From contig LR746270.1 in assembly GCA_902729315.2 (NCBI GenBank), forward strand, positions 6,503,221 through 6,567,220: 64,000 nucleotides of DNA, in the 5' to 3' direction. The DNA comes from Spirodela intermedia. Lineage: Eukaryota > Streptophyta > Magnoliopsida > Alismatales > Araceae. Below, in pieces: positions 20,935 to 31,853 of the stretch; position 1 is the first letter of the stretch; every line of letters starts with the position of its first letter. Both the position numbers and the translations under genes were made by a program. The notes beneath the pieces are model-generated. The model ran no database searches, was not told the DNA's origin, and saw only the letters and a list, made by a program, of their open reading frames with translations.

Positions 20935-21463
20935 TAGACCTGCGTCTACTTGGTCACCACGCAGGTTTACCCCTCGGCTTCCCTACCCGGGCATCTCCAT
21001 CTTTCCCTGATATCTCAAAAAGCACTTACGGGAACTCCAAATGGGATGGACGGAGCGAAGGGTTCAAGAACATATGACTTATTCCGATGATTCTAAACAA
21101 CCGCCGGAAATTAAAGCTGTTGATTAGACCTCCCGTCTTGATCGGGACGCAACCTCCCTCTCTCTTCACAACTCAGATATCATCAGTTCGGGGAAAACCA
21201 ACCTTCCAACCAAGGGACGACATTGGAGATCATCAAACGTGCTGGGCGACCTCGGGTTGGGATCCGCAGGTCTTCATCGTGACCATTTTAGATGCCCGAC
21301 CTGATTAATGGCAGGAATACCCAAAAGAGTTCAGAAAGAGTCCGCAACCATGGAACCTAACCTGCGAATCCCAGGTTATGACACAAGAAAGGAACAGATG
21401 ATGATGGGGATATCGCGAGAGAAGAAGATGCGACATATGGCCTTCTTGTTTGCCTCTCACACC
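20935..21463 (-). other. 3' flank of copy B
   Basis: This GC-richer segment is homologous to 22850-23150 and 27290-27650 (shared order of 'gggcatctccatc', 'aagcact', 'gattctaaac' and 'ggcaggtcttcatcgtgac' blocks). It is the conserved downstream flank of the group-1 copies, probably 3' untranslated DNA. Confidence 0.5.
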
Positions 21464-22093
21464 TTACGCTGATACGTTGGTCCGCTTGATGACGCGTTTC
21501 CCGATCTTCTCGGCGACAACGGCGGTCTGCACGGCTTCTTCCACTTTGTCATCGTTCAGCGGCCACGTCCAGGAGGAAGAAGGGAAAACCTTAGTCTTCA
21601 GGAGGCTCGGTTCTACGTCGCCAAGAATGGCTCGGGCGAGGGCTACGTGCAGTGGACACCGTTCGGTGCCGAGGGCCCATCGAGGGATGCCGAGGATGCC
21701 GGGGACGTCGCGCAGGTCCAGCGTTGGCATGAGCGGAGGCTTGGTTTTCAGCCCCAGGAGCTCCAAGCCGGAGATGATCTCCTCGCCAATAAAGAGATAG
21801 GAGGGATCGCAGAGGATAAAAAGGAGCTGGCGTGGTAAGATGGAGCCGTCCGCGGAGGAGGTCAGGTGGTAGACAAGGGCCCGCGAGGAGCAGGCGAGGT
21901 GGATGGAATTGATCCACTGCAGGATGGTCTCGCCGCGTATGGTTTCATTGCATCTGCTGAAAGAGACGCCCACGACCGTGGTTTCCTCCCGCGGAAGGCG
22001 GAAGAGTTCTTGTACCCAGTCTCCTGCTTCATTCTGTTTGTTCGTCACGATAACCTGGTATGGGCTCCCGCCGATTAGCAGTGACCGCTTCAT
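21464..22093 (-). CDS. Copy B: intact WRN-exonuclease-like pseudoenzyme (209 aa)
   Basis: One uninterrupted exon starts at MKRSLLIGG, slightly shorter at the N-terminus than copies A and C. It aligns over its length with plant Werner-type 3'-5' exonuclease domain proteins: N-terminal strand pair (YQVIVTNK), motif I position (VVGVSFSR), central strand (INSIHLACSSRALVYHL), motif II region (FIGEEIISGLELLGL), TLDLRDV, the WPLNDDKVEEA element and the C-terminal helix (VVAEKIGKRVI). Active family members have DxE at motif I, Asp at motif II and YxxxD at motif III. Here these are SxS, G and ExxxT, so metal-dependent nuclease activity is not expected. The protein may bind nucleic acid or act as a decoy; that is inference. 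It has no signal peptide or membrane segment. Confidence 0.75.
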   Translation of the reverse strand: MKRSLLIGGSPYQVIVTNKQNEAGDWVQELFRLPREETTVVGVSFSRCNETIRGETILQWINSIHLACSSRALVYHLTSSADGSILPRQLLFILCDPSYLFIGEEIISGLELLGLKTKPPLMPTLDLRDVPGILGIPRWALGTERCPLHVALARAILGDVEPSLLKTKVFPSSSWTWPLNDDKVEEAVQTAVVAEKIGKRVIKRTNVSA

Positions 22094-22400
22094 TCTACTT
22101 CTTTTGTCTTCTTGATTGTAGACGACGAGATTTCTTGATTTCCGGAGGGAGAGAGGGAGGGAGGGAGGGAGGGAGACGATTATTAGATCTGGGTGATTGG
22201 CGGCAACAATGGATCAACAAGAGATGGAAACAAAATACACACCATGGATGATAACCGCCGACGTGGATCGACTTCTCGCTGCTGCACTGCTCCGCACCGT
22301 AACGAGACATGACCATGCGGGGGTTCCGTTGCTCCATCGTCCACTCTCGGCGTCACGGATTCCGTTACCTGGCCGGCACTGGTCACAACCATCGTTACTG
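22094..22400 (-). promoter_or_regulatory. Leader block of copy B
   Basis: This is homologous to the leaders of A and C, with a purine-rich 'gggagggagggag' run near 22150-22175 in place of their GA microsatellites. It carries the shared 'acaccatggatgataacc' block near 22240. Confidence 0.5.
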
Positions 22401-22849
22401 CGGCCTACTCGTGTAAATCTCACACAGTTAATTAATTCATTATTGTTTATTTATTTATAATATTTTTTTGGTGAATTGGCCTTGATATCATTGACAAAGC
22501 ACTATCATTACAAATTGATCAAGATCTGCCTCAAATTGAACCATCAATCCCAGATTCCGACCAGTAAAAAAGTTGAATTTTAGAAATTGGATACCTAAAA
22601 TTTTGTTCAATTTCAAATGAAGATTCTTTCCATCATGCATAGTATAAGAATATGTTCTTTAACATGATCATTCACAAGTTCATAATCCTTAGGTATCAAT
22701 GGGCTTTCAGGATGCCTAATTTTTTTTTTCAATTTATAATGAAGATTATACGCTTATTATCACGAACAGTTTAAGGATATGCTACTTCGCATAATACTTA
22801 AGAAATCCTTTATCCTTGGACAACTGCTCAAATTTTGGTAGGCCTTTCT

Positions 22850-23250
22850 AGGCACGTCATTGGTTCAACCCCAGCCATTGCTACCTGGCTGTCTCCATCT
22901 TCCTCCACCTCCAATATTTCAAGAAGCACTCACCGTAACACCATGCTGTGACTATACACAATCTGTTGTATGGGGAAAAGGATTCAAGAAGAAGATATTG
23001 CAAACTCCTCTGATTCTAAACTACACCCATGAATTGAAGCTGTGGATTACGCCTCCAACCCCTGTCAGGATCCAATCTCCTCGCTTAAGACTCGGAAAAC
23101 TAACTTTCCAACTAGGCGTGTTGGGCGAGCTCAGGTCGGCATCGGCAGGTCTTCATCATGATCACTTTATATATAGTCAAGAGTTAGTCCTCGTGAGAGC
23201 AACTACCATCGAACATCGCCCCAATCGCCGAGGAGGACAATCTTGCCAGA
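22850..23250 (-). pseudogene. Copy B': flank-only derivative lacking the coding region
   Basis: The left part (about 22850-23160) matches the 3' flank of copies B and C. It then passes, at about 23160-23180, straight into sequence like the far-upstream block of A and C ('agagttagtcctcgtg...actaccatcgaacatcgcc'). The coding region and near leader are absent, as expected from an internal deletion of a duplicated unit. An overlapping plus-strand frame of 133 codons (22860-23261) is a by-product and has no family support. Confidence 0.55.
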
Positions 23251-23287
23251 ATAGAGACTAGTACGCCTTTCTCTTCCGCCCCCCGGA

Positions 23288-23795
23288 GGGCGCAAGGGAG
23301 AAGGTAGAACACGAGTGTAAAGAACAGTGAGAGAGGTGAGGAGATGCAGCACTTGGGCTTGGTGAGAGAATAAAAGGGTAGGTTTTCACTTCTTCTATTT
23401 CGGGCTCTCTAGTCTACTTCTAGTGGGATATATTTAACATCGAAAATAGTGAGAAAGGTGAGGACATGCAGAAGTCCGGCTTGGTGAGAGAATACAACGT
23501 TAGGTTCCAATTATTCTATTTTGGGCTTTCTTTTCTACACGAAGAGGAATACATTCAATGCGAACGATATCAAGACAACTTGCAAGACTCATTTACTATT
23601 TTCTCTTCCATGAAACAGATATCTCTAGCTTTCTCTATGGGAATAGACGACTTCTCAGTACAACCTTAATCAATTTGCTACACTCTGTGTTTCTTCATTT
23701 GGATTTGATTTTGCCATCTTGGCACATCAATTTCAAGACTTGTCTTACATTCTTGGTACTTGTAGAAATTTGGCTCTATTTCATACCATTTTAGA
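23288..23795. repeat. Duplicated spacer segment with an internal repeat
   Basis: This is the partner of 17740-18330. It also contains an internal direct duplication: about 23328-23415 and 23447-23532 share 'gtgagaRaggtgaggaSatgcag', 'cttggtgagagaata' and 'gggctYtct' in the same order. Confidence 0.6.
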
Positions 23796-23799
23796 TCTG

Positions 23800-26700
23800 A
23801 TGGCAAGCTCTTTCTACCCTTAGATTTTGTGATTTGAGAGAAATAAATAATCTATATAAAGAGCTTTTCTCCACACTTAGGAAAGAAGAGATGAAGGGGA
23901 ATGATTTAGATCTATCAATCTAGTTTTCACAATAAAACATAAGAAATCGATTAAAAAATTGAACCATGTATATAAACTTAGTCAAATTAGAAAAGTTACT
24001 TTAAGATCTCTTAGCTAGTTCCATTGTCTTCGAAATCCTAAAGAAATGGATTGGAAAGTTTAATCATGTACGTAGAGGTTAGTAATTAATTATATCATAA
24101 CATAGAGCAACATTGTGAAAGACATTTTGAACAAAAAAATAAACTAAAAGGTAAAGTACTTATTTATATCACAAGATGAATTAGATATGAATAAGACCCT
24201 TGAACATGCCCAAATAGGATGCATGTCGTAACACAGCGCATGAAGTTTATTACATTTTCTCAAAAATATTTTTTATTGCCTTTTATTTAACTAAAAGAAA
24301 AAATGAACTTGTCACCAGGTGTTAAGAGAGGGCATTGAATGTTGTAAAAAATGATAGAGGGAAAGGGACAAAAATGAGATACCCATTGTAGCATGGTCAA
24401 AAACCAAGAAGATCTTTTTACATGATTAAATGGTCACTCAAAATTCTATGAAAAAATTAAGAAGTATAATCAAAACGTCTTCCTTAAAAAAAAGTAGATT
24501 TTTTTTTTTGAGTCAAGATAAAGAATCGATCTAGAGTGAAAGGCACTTCTTCAATGAGACCCCTTTTCATTGTATCAAACCATCACATTGAGAATGTAAC
24601 TCCATCTTCATATTAGAATACTGTCAATGTTATACCACCTGGAGTCCTTAGTTTTGAAAGAGTTAGTAGATTGTTCTTGTAATTCGCCCCCTATTGTTTC
24701 GAATCCATAAGAGAGAAGTTGAGTGCTCTTTTTGTTAGCCCTCTGTAGCTTTAAACCTAGAAAGTAAGTTATGGGTGAAAACATAAGTCAATTCAAGATG
24801 TTAAATTTATTCAATTGTTGAAGCCTTTATGTTCAACTTAAAATATTAGAAAAATAAATAAAGCTTAAAGATGTTTTCCATGTAAAGTGCAGTAGTTCAA
24901 AAGTACCAAACCACATTAAAACTTATGTGGCTTAAATATATAATTTATCTTGCCTTTTCATTCCCAATGCTACTATTGAATTTTCAACAAGGTCTAGTCA
25001 CCCCCTTTCTATGCACTTTTAGTGCTTAGGTCCTTCAATTTGGTATTTCACCACTCAAAGACCCTTAAGTGAATGATGTTTGACATAGCAAGTGCTCCAT
25101 TGTAAACGAAATTGCCCCAAAATCCATAGGATATGAAATTTAATGAAGAAATCTGTAGCCCTAAATGAACAAATGTCTTTCAGAATGATGCATAAAGCAA
25201 CAAGAATCATCTATACCTTTGTATCCAAAAGTAATGACAAGGGAAACCTATTAGAGAAAAATTTCTACTGATCAATAATGTATATTGGGTTACAACATGG
25301 GAGGTCTAAATGGACAAAACGTTTGTTGGGGCGCCATGAAAAATCATCAGTTTTCTGCTCAATTTTTGTTTCAATATTACACTCTAATCTTAGGAATAGG
25401 ATAGAATGAGTTCAAAAGTTGATTTTGATTCTTTTAGTAGCTCTTTGTGTAATTTTAATTTTTAAGATAAACTTGATTACAATCGTATGAATTCATTCAT
25501 TTTTATGGATTAATTTATTTTTAAAGGGATTCAAATAGAAACCGTTTTCTTGTTTTCCCATTGGTAGGGCAACTCTACTGGTTAATAATTTATGCTCTAA
25601 TTTTCTTTTCAATAGTTATTTTCGTGATTACAATTTTAATGGTAAAATTCAGGTCTCCCAATCATCTAATCCATTTAGTTCAAAAGATTACTTAACTTAT
25701 ATTCAAATTCAGCTCAAATCCTTTTTCATTTCACTACCAGCAGGGTGACCCTATCGGCAGTTATATTTTCTCACTCCTATATTTTTACCCAATTTAAGTT
25801 TTATTTTTCATCTTTTATTTTTTTCTTTTATTTTTCGATCTTCTTTGCCATTTTGATAAAAAATTGTTGGTTTCAAGTCATCAATCAATCATAAATATTG
25901 GCACACATAAATTTTGAAAATTCATAGCTAAAAACTCAGTGGCATCATGCTTGGGCATTTAGAAAGATTAAAATGTGGATCATTTTATTTTTATTTTTAT
26001 TCTTTAATTATTTTTTAATTTCGGTAAATTATTTAGAATAAAAAAATTGATATTAGGACTGACCATCATCCTTGTGAATGTCTAAATTGATCAAAATTTA
26101 ATTTTAGTTCTTTTGAATTTTAAATAGTTGAAATTTTATTTTGGCAACAACCAAAGCCTAGCCCATAAGGAACTATAGTCGACTAGTGTTAGTCTTTTCT
26201 ATGTGCATGATGTACATCAAAGTCCAAACAATAGTCTTTACTCTGTATAAACAAGGTTTTTTTTTAATTTAAAATTATTAAAGTTCACTTAAATATGGAT
26301 TTTGTTTAGTAGTGAAATATGTTTGAAGGGTTGATTGGACATTAAAAGTATCTAAAAAATGTAGGTGACAATTGATAGTAATCTAAAGCACTCTCAAATC
26401 AATAATTCATTAGAGCAAGGGAAGAAATTAGAAAGGTAATAAAGAAATGGTTCTGAGTGTTTAGCTGATTCCAAAAATGAGCGACTTTAACATAATTTTC
26501 AGATGAAATTAGAAAGGTGCAATAAGCTTTGAGAATTTGCAAATTTTAACTCAGAACTAGTTTCCCAATACCTGAAGCACACAAGGAGAATTGACAAACC
26601 TCCATTTGATGTGTGACATGAGTCCATTTGTGGATGAATCTTCACCTATTTCTAATCATTTTCTGCTGATTTGGCCCACATATCAATGAATTAAAGCTTC
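23800..26700. other. AT-rich stretch without genes
   Basis: No coding similarity in any frame. Two spots near 25558 and 25737 share a pattern of 'gg(t/c)agggc/gacc...' followed by a T-rich tract, perhaps old retroelement fragments, but this is not enough for a call. Confidence 0.55.
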
Positions 26701-26734
26701 TTTCACTTGAAATTTGATGACATACCAAAGGTGC

Positions 26735-27130
26735 GGTATGTCAAGCGCCTGCCCAATACCCAATACGTACGGGCGCCAACCCAATAACAAGAGGCCCCCA
26801 CTGATGACAGACCCAGTCTAGTATAAATATCAGAATTAATGATTGATCAAGAAGGGCAGAAACTGGTACATGGCCCCTCTCTGTCTCACCTTCCCTAGAA
26901 GGGATTTCCTGGCCTCCCTCTCCTGTTTCCATCCAGGTCCCCCTCTCCCGGCAACGTTGCAGAGTGGCCTTGGACTACTCTTATCCTCTGGATCCTGTTT
27001 TCTCTTCCCCTTTCTCACTCGCTCTCTCTCTTTTGTGAGAAAACCATCTAGACTTTCGGTTGGAACTCCATCAAAATTGTTCAAGGGCTTCTACATGGCA
27101 AGAATTCAACAATCTTTCCTCAATTCCCCA
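26735..27130. other. GC-richer island with a TATA-like box, possible LTR remnant
   Basis: A compositional island lies between AT-rich DNA and the 3' flank of copy C. It contains 'agtataaatatc' at 26820-26831, then a pyrimidine-rich stretch with CTCTCTCTCTT near 27020. The arrangement resembles a promoter or the U3/R part of an LTR, but I find no terminal inverted pair or coding partner. An overlapping plus-strand frame (104 codons) matches nothing I recognise. Confidence 0.25.
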
Positions 27131-27652
27131 TCGATATACTTGAATTTTAGAAATTAGATACACAATTTTTCTTCAATTTCGATTGAAGATTATATTCTCA
27201 CACCATCTTCCGTAGTTTGAGGATATGCTATTTCACTTGATCATCCACAAATTTCTAATCCTTGCCTCCTCATTGACATATTACTCCCCTGGTATCGCAA
27301 GAAGCACTCACTGGAACTCAATGCTGAAGGATTCAACCTGGTGCATGCTGCATGGAGCAAGGGATTCAAGAGGATATTGCAAACTCCTTTAATTCTAGAC
27401 TACAACCGTGAATTAAGCCTGTCAGGACGCAATCTGCTTTTCTCTTAGGACCTGAAAGATCATCCGTCCAACGAAAACCAACCTTCCCACCAAGTGACGG
27501 CAATGGAGATTGGCAAACCTGATGGACGATCTCAGGCTGGCATCGGCAGATCTTCATCGTGATTATTCAGAAGGTTCAATGGGCCAGGAAATGGGGAAGG
27601 GGACGGCGAGTAGATCTGATGACAGATCGCCTTATTCTTTGCCTCTCGCACC

Positions 27653-28300
27653 TTACGACGACCGAGTCCTCGCGACGACGTGTTTGCCGATCTTCTCGGC
27701 GACGATGACTTTCTCTGCAGCTGCCTGGACCTGACTGTCTCCAAGCGGCCAGGCCCAACGGACAGGTAGACCCTCCGTCCTAAGAAGACTCACCTCCACG
27801 TCGTCAAGAAGCGCTTCGGCGAGGGCTACGTGCAGCGGACGCCGTACGGTGGTGAGGGACCATCGTGGGAGGCTGAAGATGCCAGGGACGTCGCGCACGT
27901 CTAACGTTGGTACGAGCGGGGGCTTGGTTTCCACCCCGAGGAGTTCCATGCCGAAGATGATGTCCTCGCCGATGAAAAGGGAGCTACCATCATGAAGGAT
28001 AGAAAAGAGCATGCCCGGTGAGATGGTGCTTTCCTCGGAGGAGACCAGGTGGTAGACCAAGGCCCGCGAGAAGCATGCGAAGTGGATGCACTCCGCCTGG
28101 GGGGTGAAAGACCCCTCGGGTGAGAGTACAATCCTCCCGAAGAAAGAGAAGCCTACGATCCTGCTTCCCTCCCGCGGAAGTCGGAGGATCTCTCGGGCCC
28201 ATTCTTCCGCTTCCCTATATTTGTTTGTCACCACGACCTCGTATGGGCGCCCGCCGACTAGCACTCGCCTGGGATTGCCCCGCAACCCCTCCGACGCCAT
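27653..28300 (-). CDS. Copy C: intact WRN-exonuclease-like pseudoenzyme (215 aa)
   Basis: The start is MASEGLRGN at 28300, the position equivalent to the starts of A and the D-K copies. The frame is open further upstream, but that part is a low-complexity leader. It is a full-length family match: RPYEVVVTNK, motif I position IVGFSFFG, HFACFSRALVYHLVSS, FIGEDIIFGMELLGV, TLDVRDVPGI, WPLGDSQVQAA and VAEKIGKHVV. At the catalytic positions it has S and F (motif I), G (motif II), and A and K (motif III YxxxD), so it is predicted inactive. It is related to B and A. The codons are GC-rich, unlike the surrounding AT-rich spacer. It probably folds as a soluble RNase H-like protein; the cellular role is unknown. 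Confidence 0.75.
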   Translation of the reverse strand: MASEGLRGNPRRVLVGGRPYEVVVTNKYREAEEWAREILRLPREGSRIVGFSFFGRIVLSPEGSFTPQAECIHFACFSRALVYHLVSSEESTISPGMLFSILHDGSSLFIGEDIIFGMELLGVETKPPLVPTLDVRDVPGIFSLPRWSLTTVRRPLHVALAEALLDDVEVSLLRTEGLPVRWAWPLGDSQVQAAAEKVIVAEKIGKHVVARTRSS

Positions 28301-28960
28301 TCCCACCGTCGAAGCAACTAGTGATTCTGCTTCTCCTGGCTTCTTGATAGAAGAAATAAGGATTTCTTGATTCCCAACCGCAGGGAGAGTGATGAGAGAG
28401 AGAAATATATCTGTAGAGAGAGAGATAGACAGAGACAGAGACAGACACACAGAGAGACACGATGATCAGCGCTAGGGGATTGGCGATGATCGTAGACCAA
28501 CAAGACCTGGGGACAACAGTATACACACCATGGACGGTATCCGCCGCAGCGCTGCTCCTCCGTCATATTTCCTGGTCGCCCAGATGACGGAATCCGTTCC
28601 TTCTTCATCCGCCCCCAACGTCACGGATTCCGTCGCTTAGCCGGCCCCGGCGTCCACCTTCCTCGCTGCAGGGGGATCACGTAGTAGAGAGTTAGCCCTC
28701 GTGGGAATCACTCCCATAGAGGATCGCCTGAGTCCCCAAATAGGACGACATCGTGAGAAGAGGGACTCAATCGGAGGTCACTCCGATCGCACTGTTTTCT
28801 TCCGAGGTCCGGGGATTATGAGCAGGAAATCATTCATGCGAGGCTCTGTCAAGCGCGGGTCAGATGGAACGGAAAAATACCCTACCTCGGAGCAAAATCA
28901 ATCGTCATGTCTCGCACAGACGAGCGGATCATCCGCAGGAAGACCTGCTGCCGGAGATCG
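28301..28960 (-). promoter_or_regulatory. Leader and upstream block of copy C
   Basis: It holds a GA/CA-type microsatellite at about 28388-28460, the shared 'acaccatggacg' segment near 28525, and the distal block with 'cctacctcggagcaaaatca' near 28884 that also occurs upstream of copy A. It is probably noncoding 5' exons plus promoter. Confidence 0.5.
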
Positions 28961-29038
28961 GTGGACATGGACGGCTCCAAGATCTAGCTATTGCAGCATA
29001 ATATTTTGTTTGGCTCTGGCGAGGGTGAGCCGTGGTGA

Positions 29039-29166
29039 ACCTGCCTGGCTGCCAAAAAGACCCCCCTCGGCGGGCCGACGAGGGAATGGAAGACCTCATC
29101 GGCGGAGGACCTCGATCGGCTGGTCGATTCCGTAGATTCGAGCATCCGGCATCTTCTCGCCGCCAT
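29039..29166 (-). other. Possible orphan Arg/Ser-rich exon upstream of copy C
   Basis: From an ATG at 29164-29166 the minus strand reads MAARRCRMLESTESTSRSRS and on to GPPRGVFLAARQ, followed by a possible donor (CAG|GTTCAC). No counterpart was found beside the other copies and the protein is not recognised. The region is GC-rich, so a chance frame is quite possible. Confidence 0.2.
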
Positions 29167-30154
29167 GGCAGAGCATCCTCGAGGGACCGATCCCCTACGC
29201 GCAGGCAGAGAAGAACGGAGCAGGAACCATCGGAGTAGGGTAGAAGTGGACGTGTAAGCGTCAGAGCGAGAGAATGAGGAGAGGAAGAGGGGCTTTCCCT
29301 CCGGAAGACGGATGAGGTGGACCGGTTTAAAACTGAACCGGTATCAAAAACTAGACCGGTCGGAAACCTCGACTAAGTAATTGAACCGGGCGCCTGTAAG
29401 AAAAACTTCGACGCGTAAGAGCCACTCCTCGATGAGGCTAATTCGTAGTGGACTGAAGGAAGGAAGATAGAACTCTAAGAGATCAAACATCTTGTTCGGT
29501 GGTGTATTACGTGAAGAATTGTAAAGGGCATGCATAAGTCAATAGAGCTGGGAATTTCTTGAGGTTTATAAAGCGTTGACTTTCCCTTATTCATTTTGTT
29601 CATTTCTTTTAATTCCAAATTACCCATTAAATATATTACAATACGTGAGATGGCCAACATTTCTATAACGAAATTTGGATTTTTTATACCTTATTTAGTT
29701 GGTTTTTTTGGCAGGAGTTATAATAAGTGCCCAAAATAAATGCCTAAAATTTATTTGTATTCATCTTACCATGTTTCCAAACCAGCTGCCTTTTTCGGAA
29801 ATCAAAACTTTGCCGTACAACTTTGAATTTTCCATTGAAATAGCCATAGTTAGAAATAAATTTATCTCTTGTGTGCTACGTTGTTTTCTGACTAACATTG
29901 TTTATTATCACTGAAATTAATTGTGCGAGGGTCAAATCGGAGTTTTGAGCAGTAGATCTCAGGAGAAATCATGGCATCCCGTCCAGAGATACAAATGTTT
30001 CGGGCATACGGGGAGCGTTCTTGTTGATCCGACCTGAGGGAAGAAAGGCGGCCCAGTCCGATTCTATAGAGGTAGAAGACGCAGTGCAGCAGCGGCAATG
30101 GCGGATCGCTTGCCGAGGTGAGAGGTGGGTCTTCATCTTCCTCCTCGCGTCGCT

Positions 30155-30799
30155 CTACCCCAAGGCCAGTGGGTGAAAGTTAATGCCGAGCAGCTGATTA
30201 ACGAAGGCCGTCTGCGCGGCGAGCGCGATCTGAATGTTGCTCATCGGCCAATTGCAGGGCAGAAACCTCTGAAGATCCGCCAAGAGAAGAAGGCCTTCAT
30301 CCTCGTTCGAGAGAATAACCGCCGCCAGAGACACGTGAAACGGATACGGGCCGCCGAGTATGGCGCCTGAGGAGAGGCCGTAGAAGTGCGCCACGTCGGT
30401 CAACTCCGACATCAAGTTGTGCCTGCGGAGGCTTCGGAACCCTAGCGCCCACATGCATATGCGGATGTCCTCGCCGACGAAGATGTTGCGGTGATCGCGG
30501 AGGAAGTCGGCGAGCCGGGAGGAGCGGATGGCGTTGGGCGTTGAGCCGAGGTGGTAGACCAGCACGTCAGTCAGGAAGGAGATGTGGATGGAGTCGACTC
30601 TCAGCGTGATGGAGCCGTCGGGAAGGGAGCAAGCCTCCCAGAAGAAGGAGAGACCGATGGACCTCCACGGCCGCACTGGCTCGTCCTGCTCCCGCACCCA
30701 CTGGTCTGCTTCCTCAGCTCTGTTGGTCACGAAGGTTCGAATCTCTGTATCCAAGATTAAGAAATCCCTGATATTTTCTGGCGGAAGCGCAGACGACAT
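30155..30799 (-). CDS. Copy D: intact WRN-exonuclease-like pseudoenzyme (214 aa)
   Basis: This is the first copy of the right-hand subgroup (D-K). It starts at MSSALPPENIRDF (ATG at 30797-30799). The motif I position reads SIGLSFFWEA, where active enzymes have an Asp and a Glu around the same hydrophobic frame. Then come IHISFLTDVLVYHL, FVGEDIRICMWALGF (motif II Asp absent), ELTDVAHFYGL, NWPMSNIQIALAAQTAFVNQLLG (motif III Tyr and Asp absent). It is the most diverged member of its subgroup, especially at the C-terminus (NFHPLALG). The reading frame is intact and of the standard length, which argues it is a gene rather than debris. Confidence 0.75.
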   Translation of the reverse strand: MSSALPPENIRDFLILDTEIRTFVTNRAEEADQWVREQDEPVRPWRSIGLSFFWEACSLPDGSITLRVDSIHISFLTDVLVYHLGSTPNAIRSSRLADFLRDHRNIFVGEDIRICMWALGFRSLRRHNLMSELTDVAHFYGLSSGAILGGPYPFHVSLAAVILSNEDEGLLLLADLQRFLPCNWPMSNIQIALAAQTAFVNQLLGINFHPLALG

Positions 30800-31760
30800 T
30801 CCCACGGCGGCTAGAAGTTTGCTCCCTGGCGAGCTCTCGATTCTTCAGAGATACCAACAAAATAGGTGGTCCTTCTGCCCGCCTCTTCTCCGGGAACTTT
30901 CTTGATTATAGACAGAAAGAAAACAAGGACAGACGGTGGTGAGCTCAAGGGGGATGGTCTACTGCATTATCGCGCACCGTGCGTAGGAGAAATCAAGGGG
31001 AAGAGCTACGTCCAGGTTCCCATTTCTGGCCTCCGAAATCTTCCAACTCCGAAGTTTCCGGAAGCGGGAAAACGGACGAGAACGAGGAAACCGCTCACTG
31101 TAAGGTCATGCTATGATCATCCTGTGAATTTGATCCTTAACCCAAGCTAATTTGCCAGATCCTATCGCAGGGGATCGGTCAAATCATCTCAAGACGAGAA
31201 GATATTTCGCTAGGGCTTATGAAACCATAGGTTCTTGAAAAGAATCGGTAGAAACAACTGAGGCCGGATCTTTTACCTCTGACGCTGTACAGCCTTCCGA
31301 TCTTTTCAAGCACGCAATAATCGCCGTTACCGGCGCGGCTCAAGGAAAACCTGCGGTCGAAAGGAAGCACATAGTCAAATGAAAAACAAGAATCGATCTC
31401 CGACATTATCAGACCTCAACCAAAGAACAAGAAACTAAACAATTACGAATCCGGCTCTGACCCAGCCATACCTTGACCTGAGAAACGCCGAACAGTGACT
31501 GGACAATTATCGACCATCCGAGCCGAGCGTCGGCAAATCCTCTGCATTGCTTACGTTCCGCCTTCACGTGAGAGCATATCACTCGGCCGATTCTTGAGAT
31601 CCGGCGACCGATCGACGGGAGGGTCCAGCATTCTCCATGGATGTTTCCGAGTAGGAGCAAGGTGCGGGATCGGAGCAGCGGCTGACGGAGGAAGAAGAGA
31701 GAATTTGTGGAAGTCGAGTTCCCGCCACAACTGGTTGGCCTGGAGGTCTTTCTATGTTAC
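30800..31760 (-). promoter_or_regulatory. Conserved leader block of copy D, with probable 5' introns and a short upstream frame
   Basis: It is shared nearly base for base with the leaders of E, G, I, J and K. On the minus strand it starts with a pyrimidine-rich 'cttcttcctccgtcagcc'. An upstream ATG at 31638 opens a 19-codon frame (MENAGPSRRSVAGSQESAE), followed by a possible donor (CAAG|GTATGG). Next is a 74-nt candidate internal exon at 31277-31350, bounded by GACCGCAG and GTAAAA. Splicing is inferred from these signals. No long protein frame is conserved between copies, so this looks like a noncoding 5' leader. Confidence 0.5.
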
Positions 31761-31817
31761 ATATCAGCGGCTAAACCGGTGTTTTAAAGGACAAATGGGT
31801 ACATTCTTTATTCTTGT

Positions 31818-31818
<1 letters not shown>

Positions 31819-31850
<32 letters not shown>
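31819..31850. repeat. GA microsatellite upstream of copy D
   Basis: A simple GA run with the same flanking words ('attcttgttgc', 'gatgacagcatgaatt') as in the later units, where it is longer or multiplied. Confidence 0.8.

Positions 31851-31853
<3 letters not shown>

Noticed and set aside
30720-30745. 'ggttcgaatctc', a tRNA B-box-like word
   Set aside because: It lies inside the coding frame of copy D with no A-box or cloverleaf around it.
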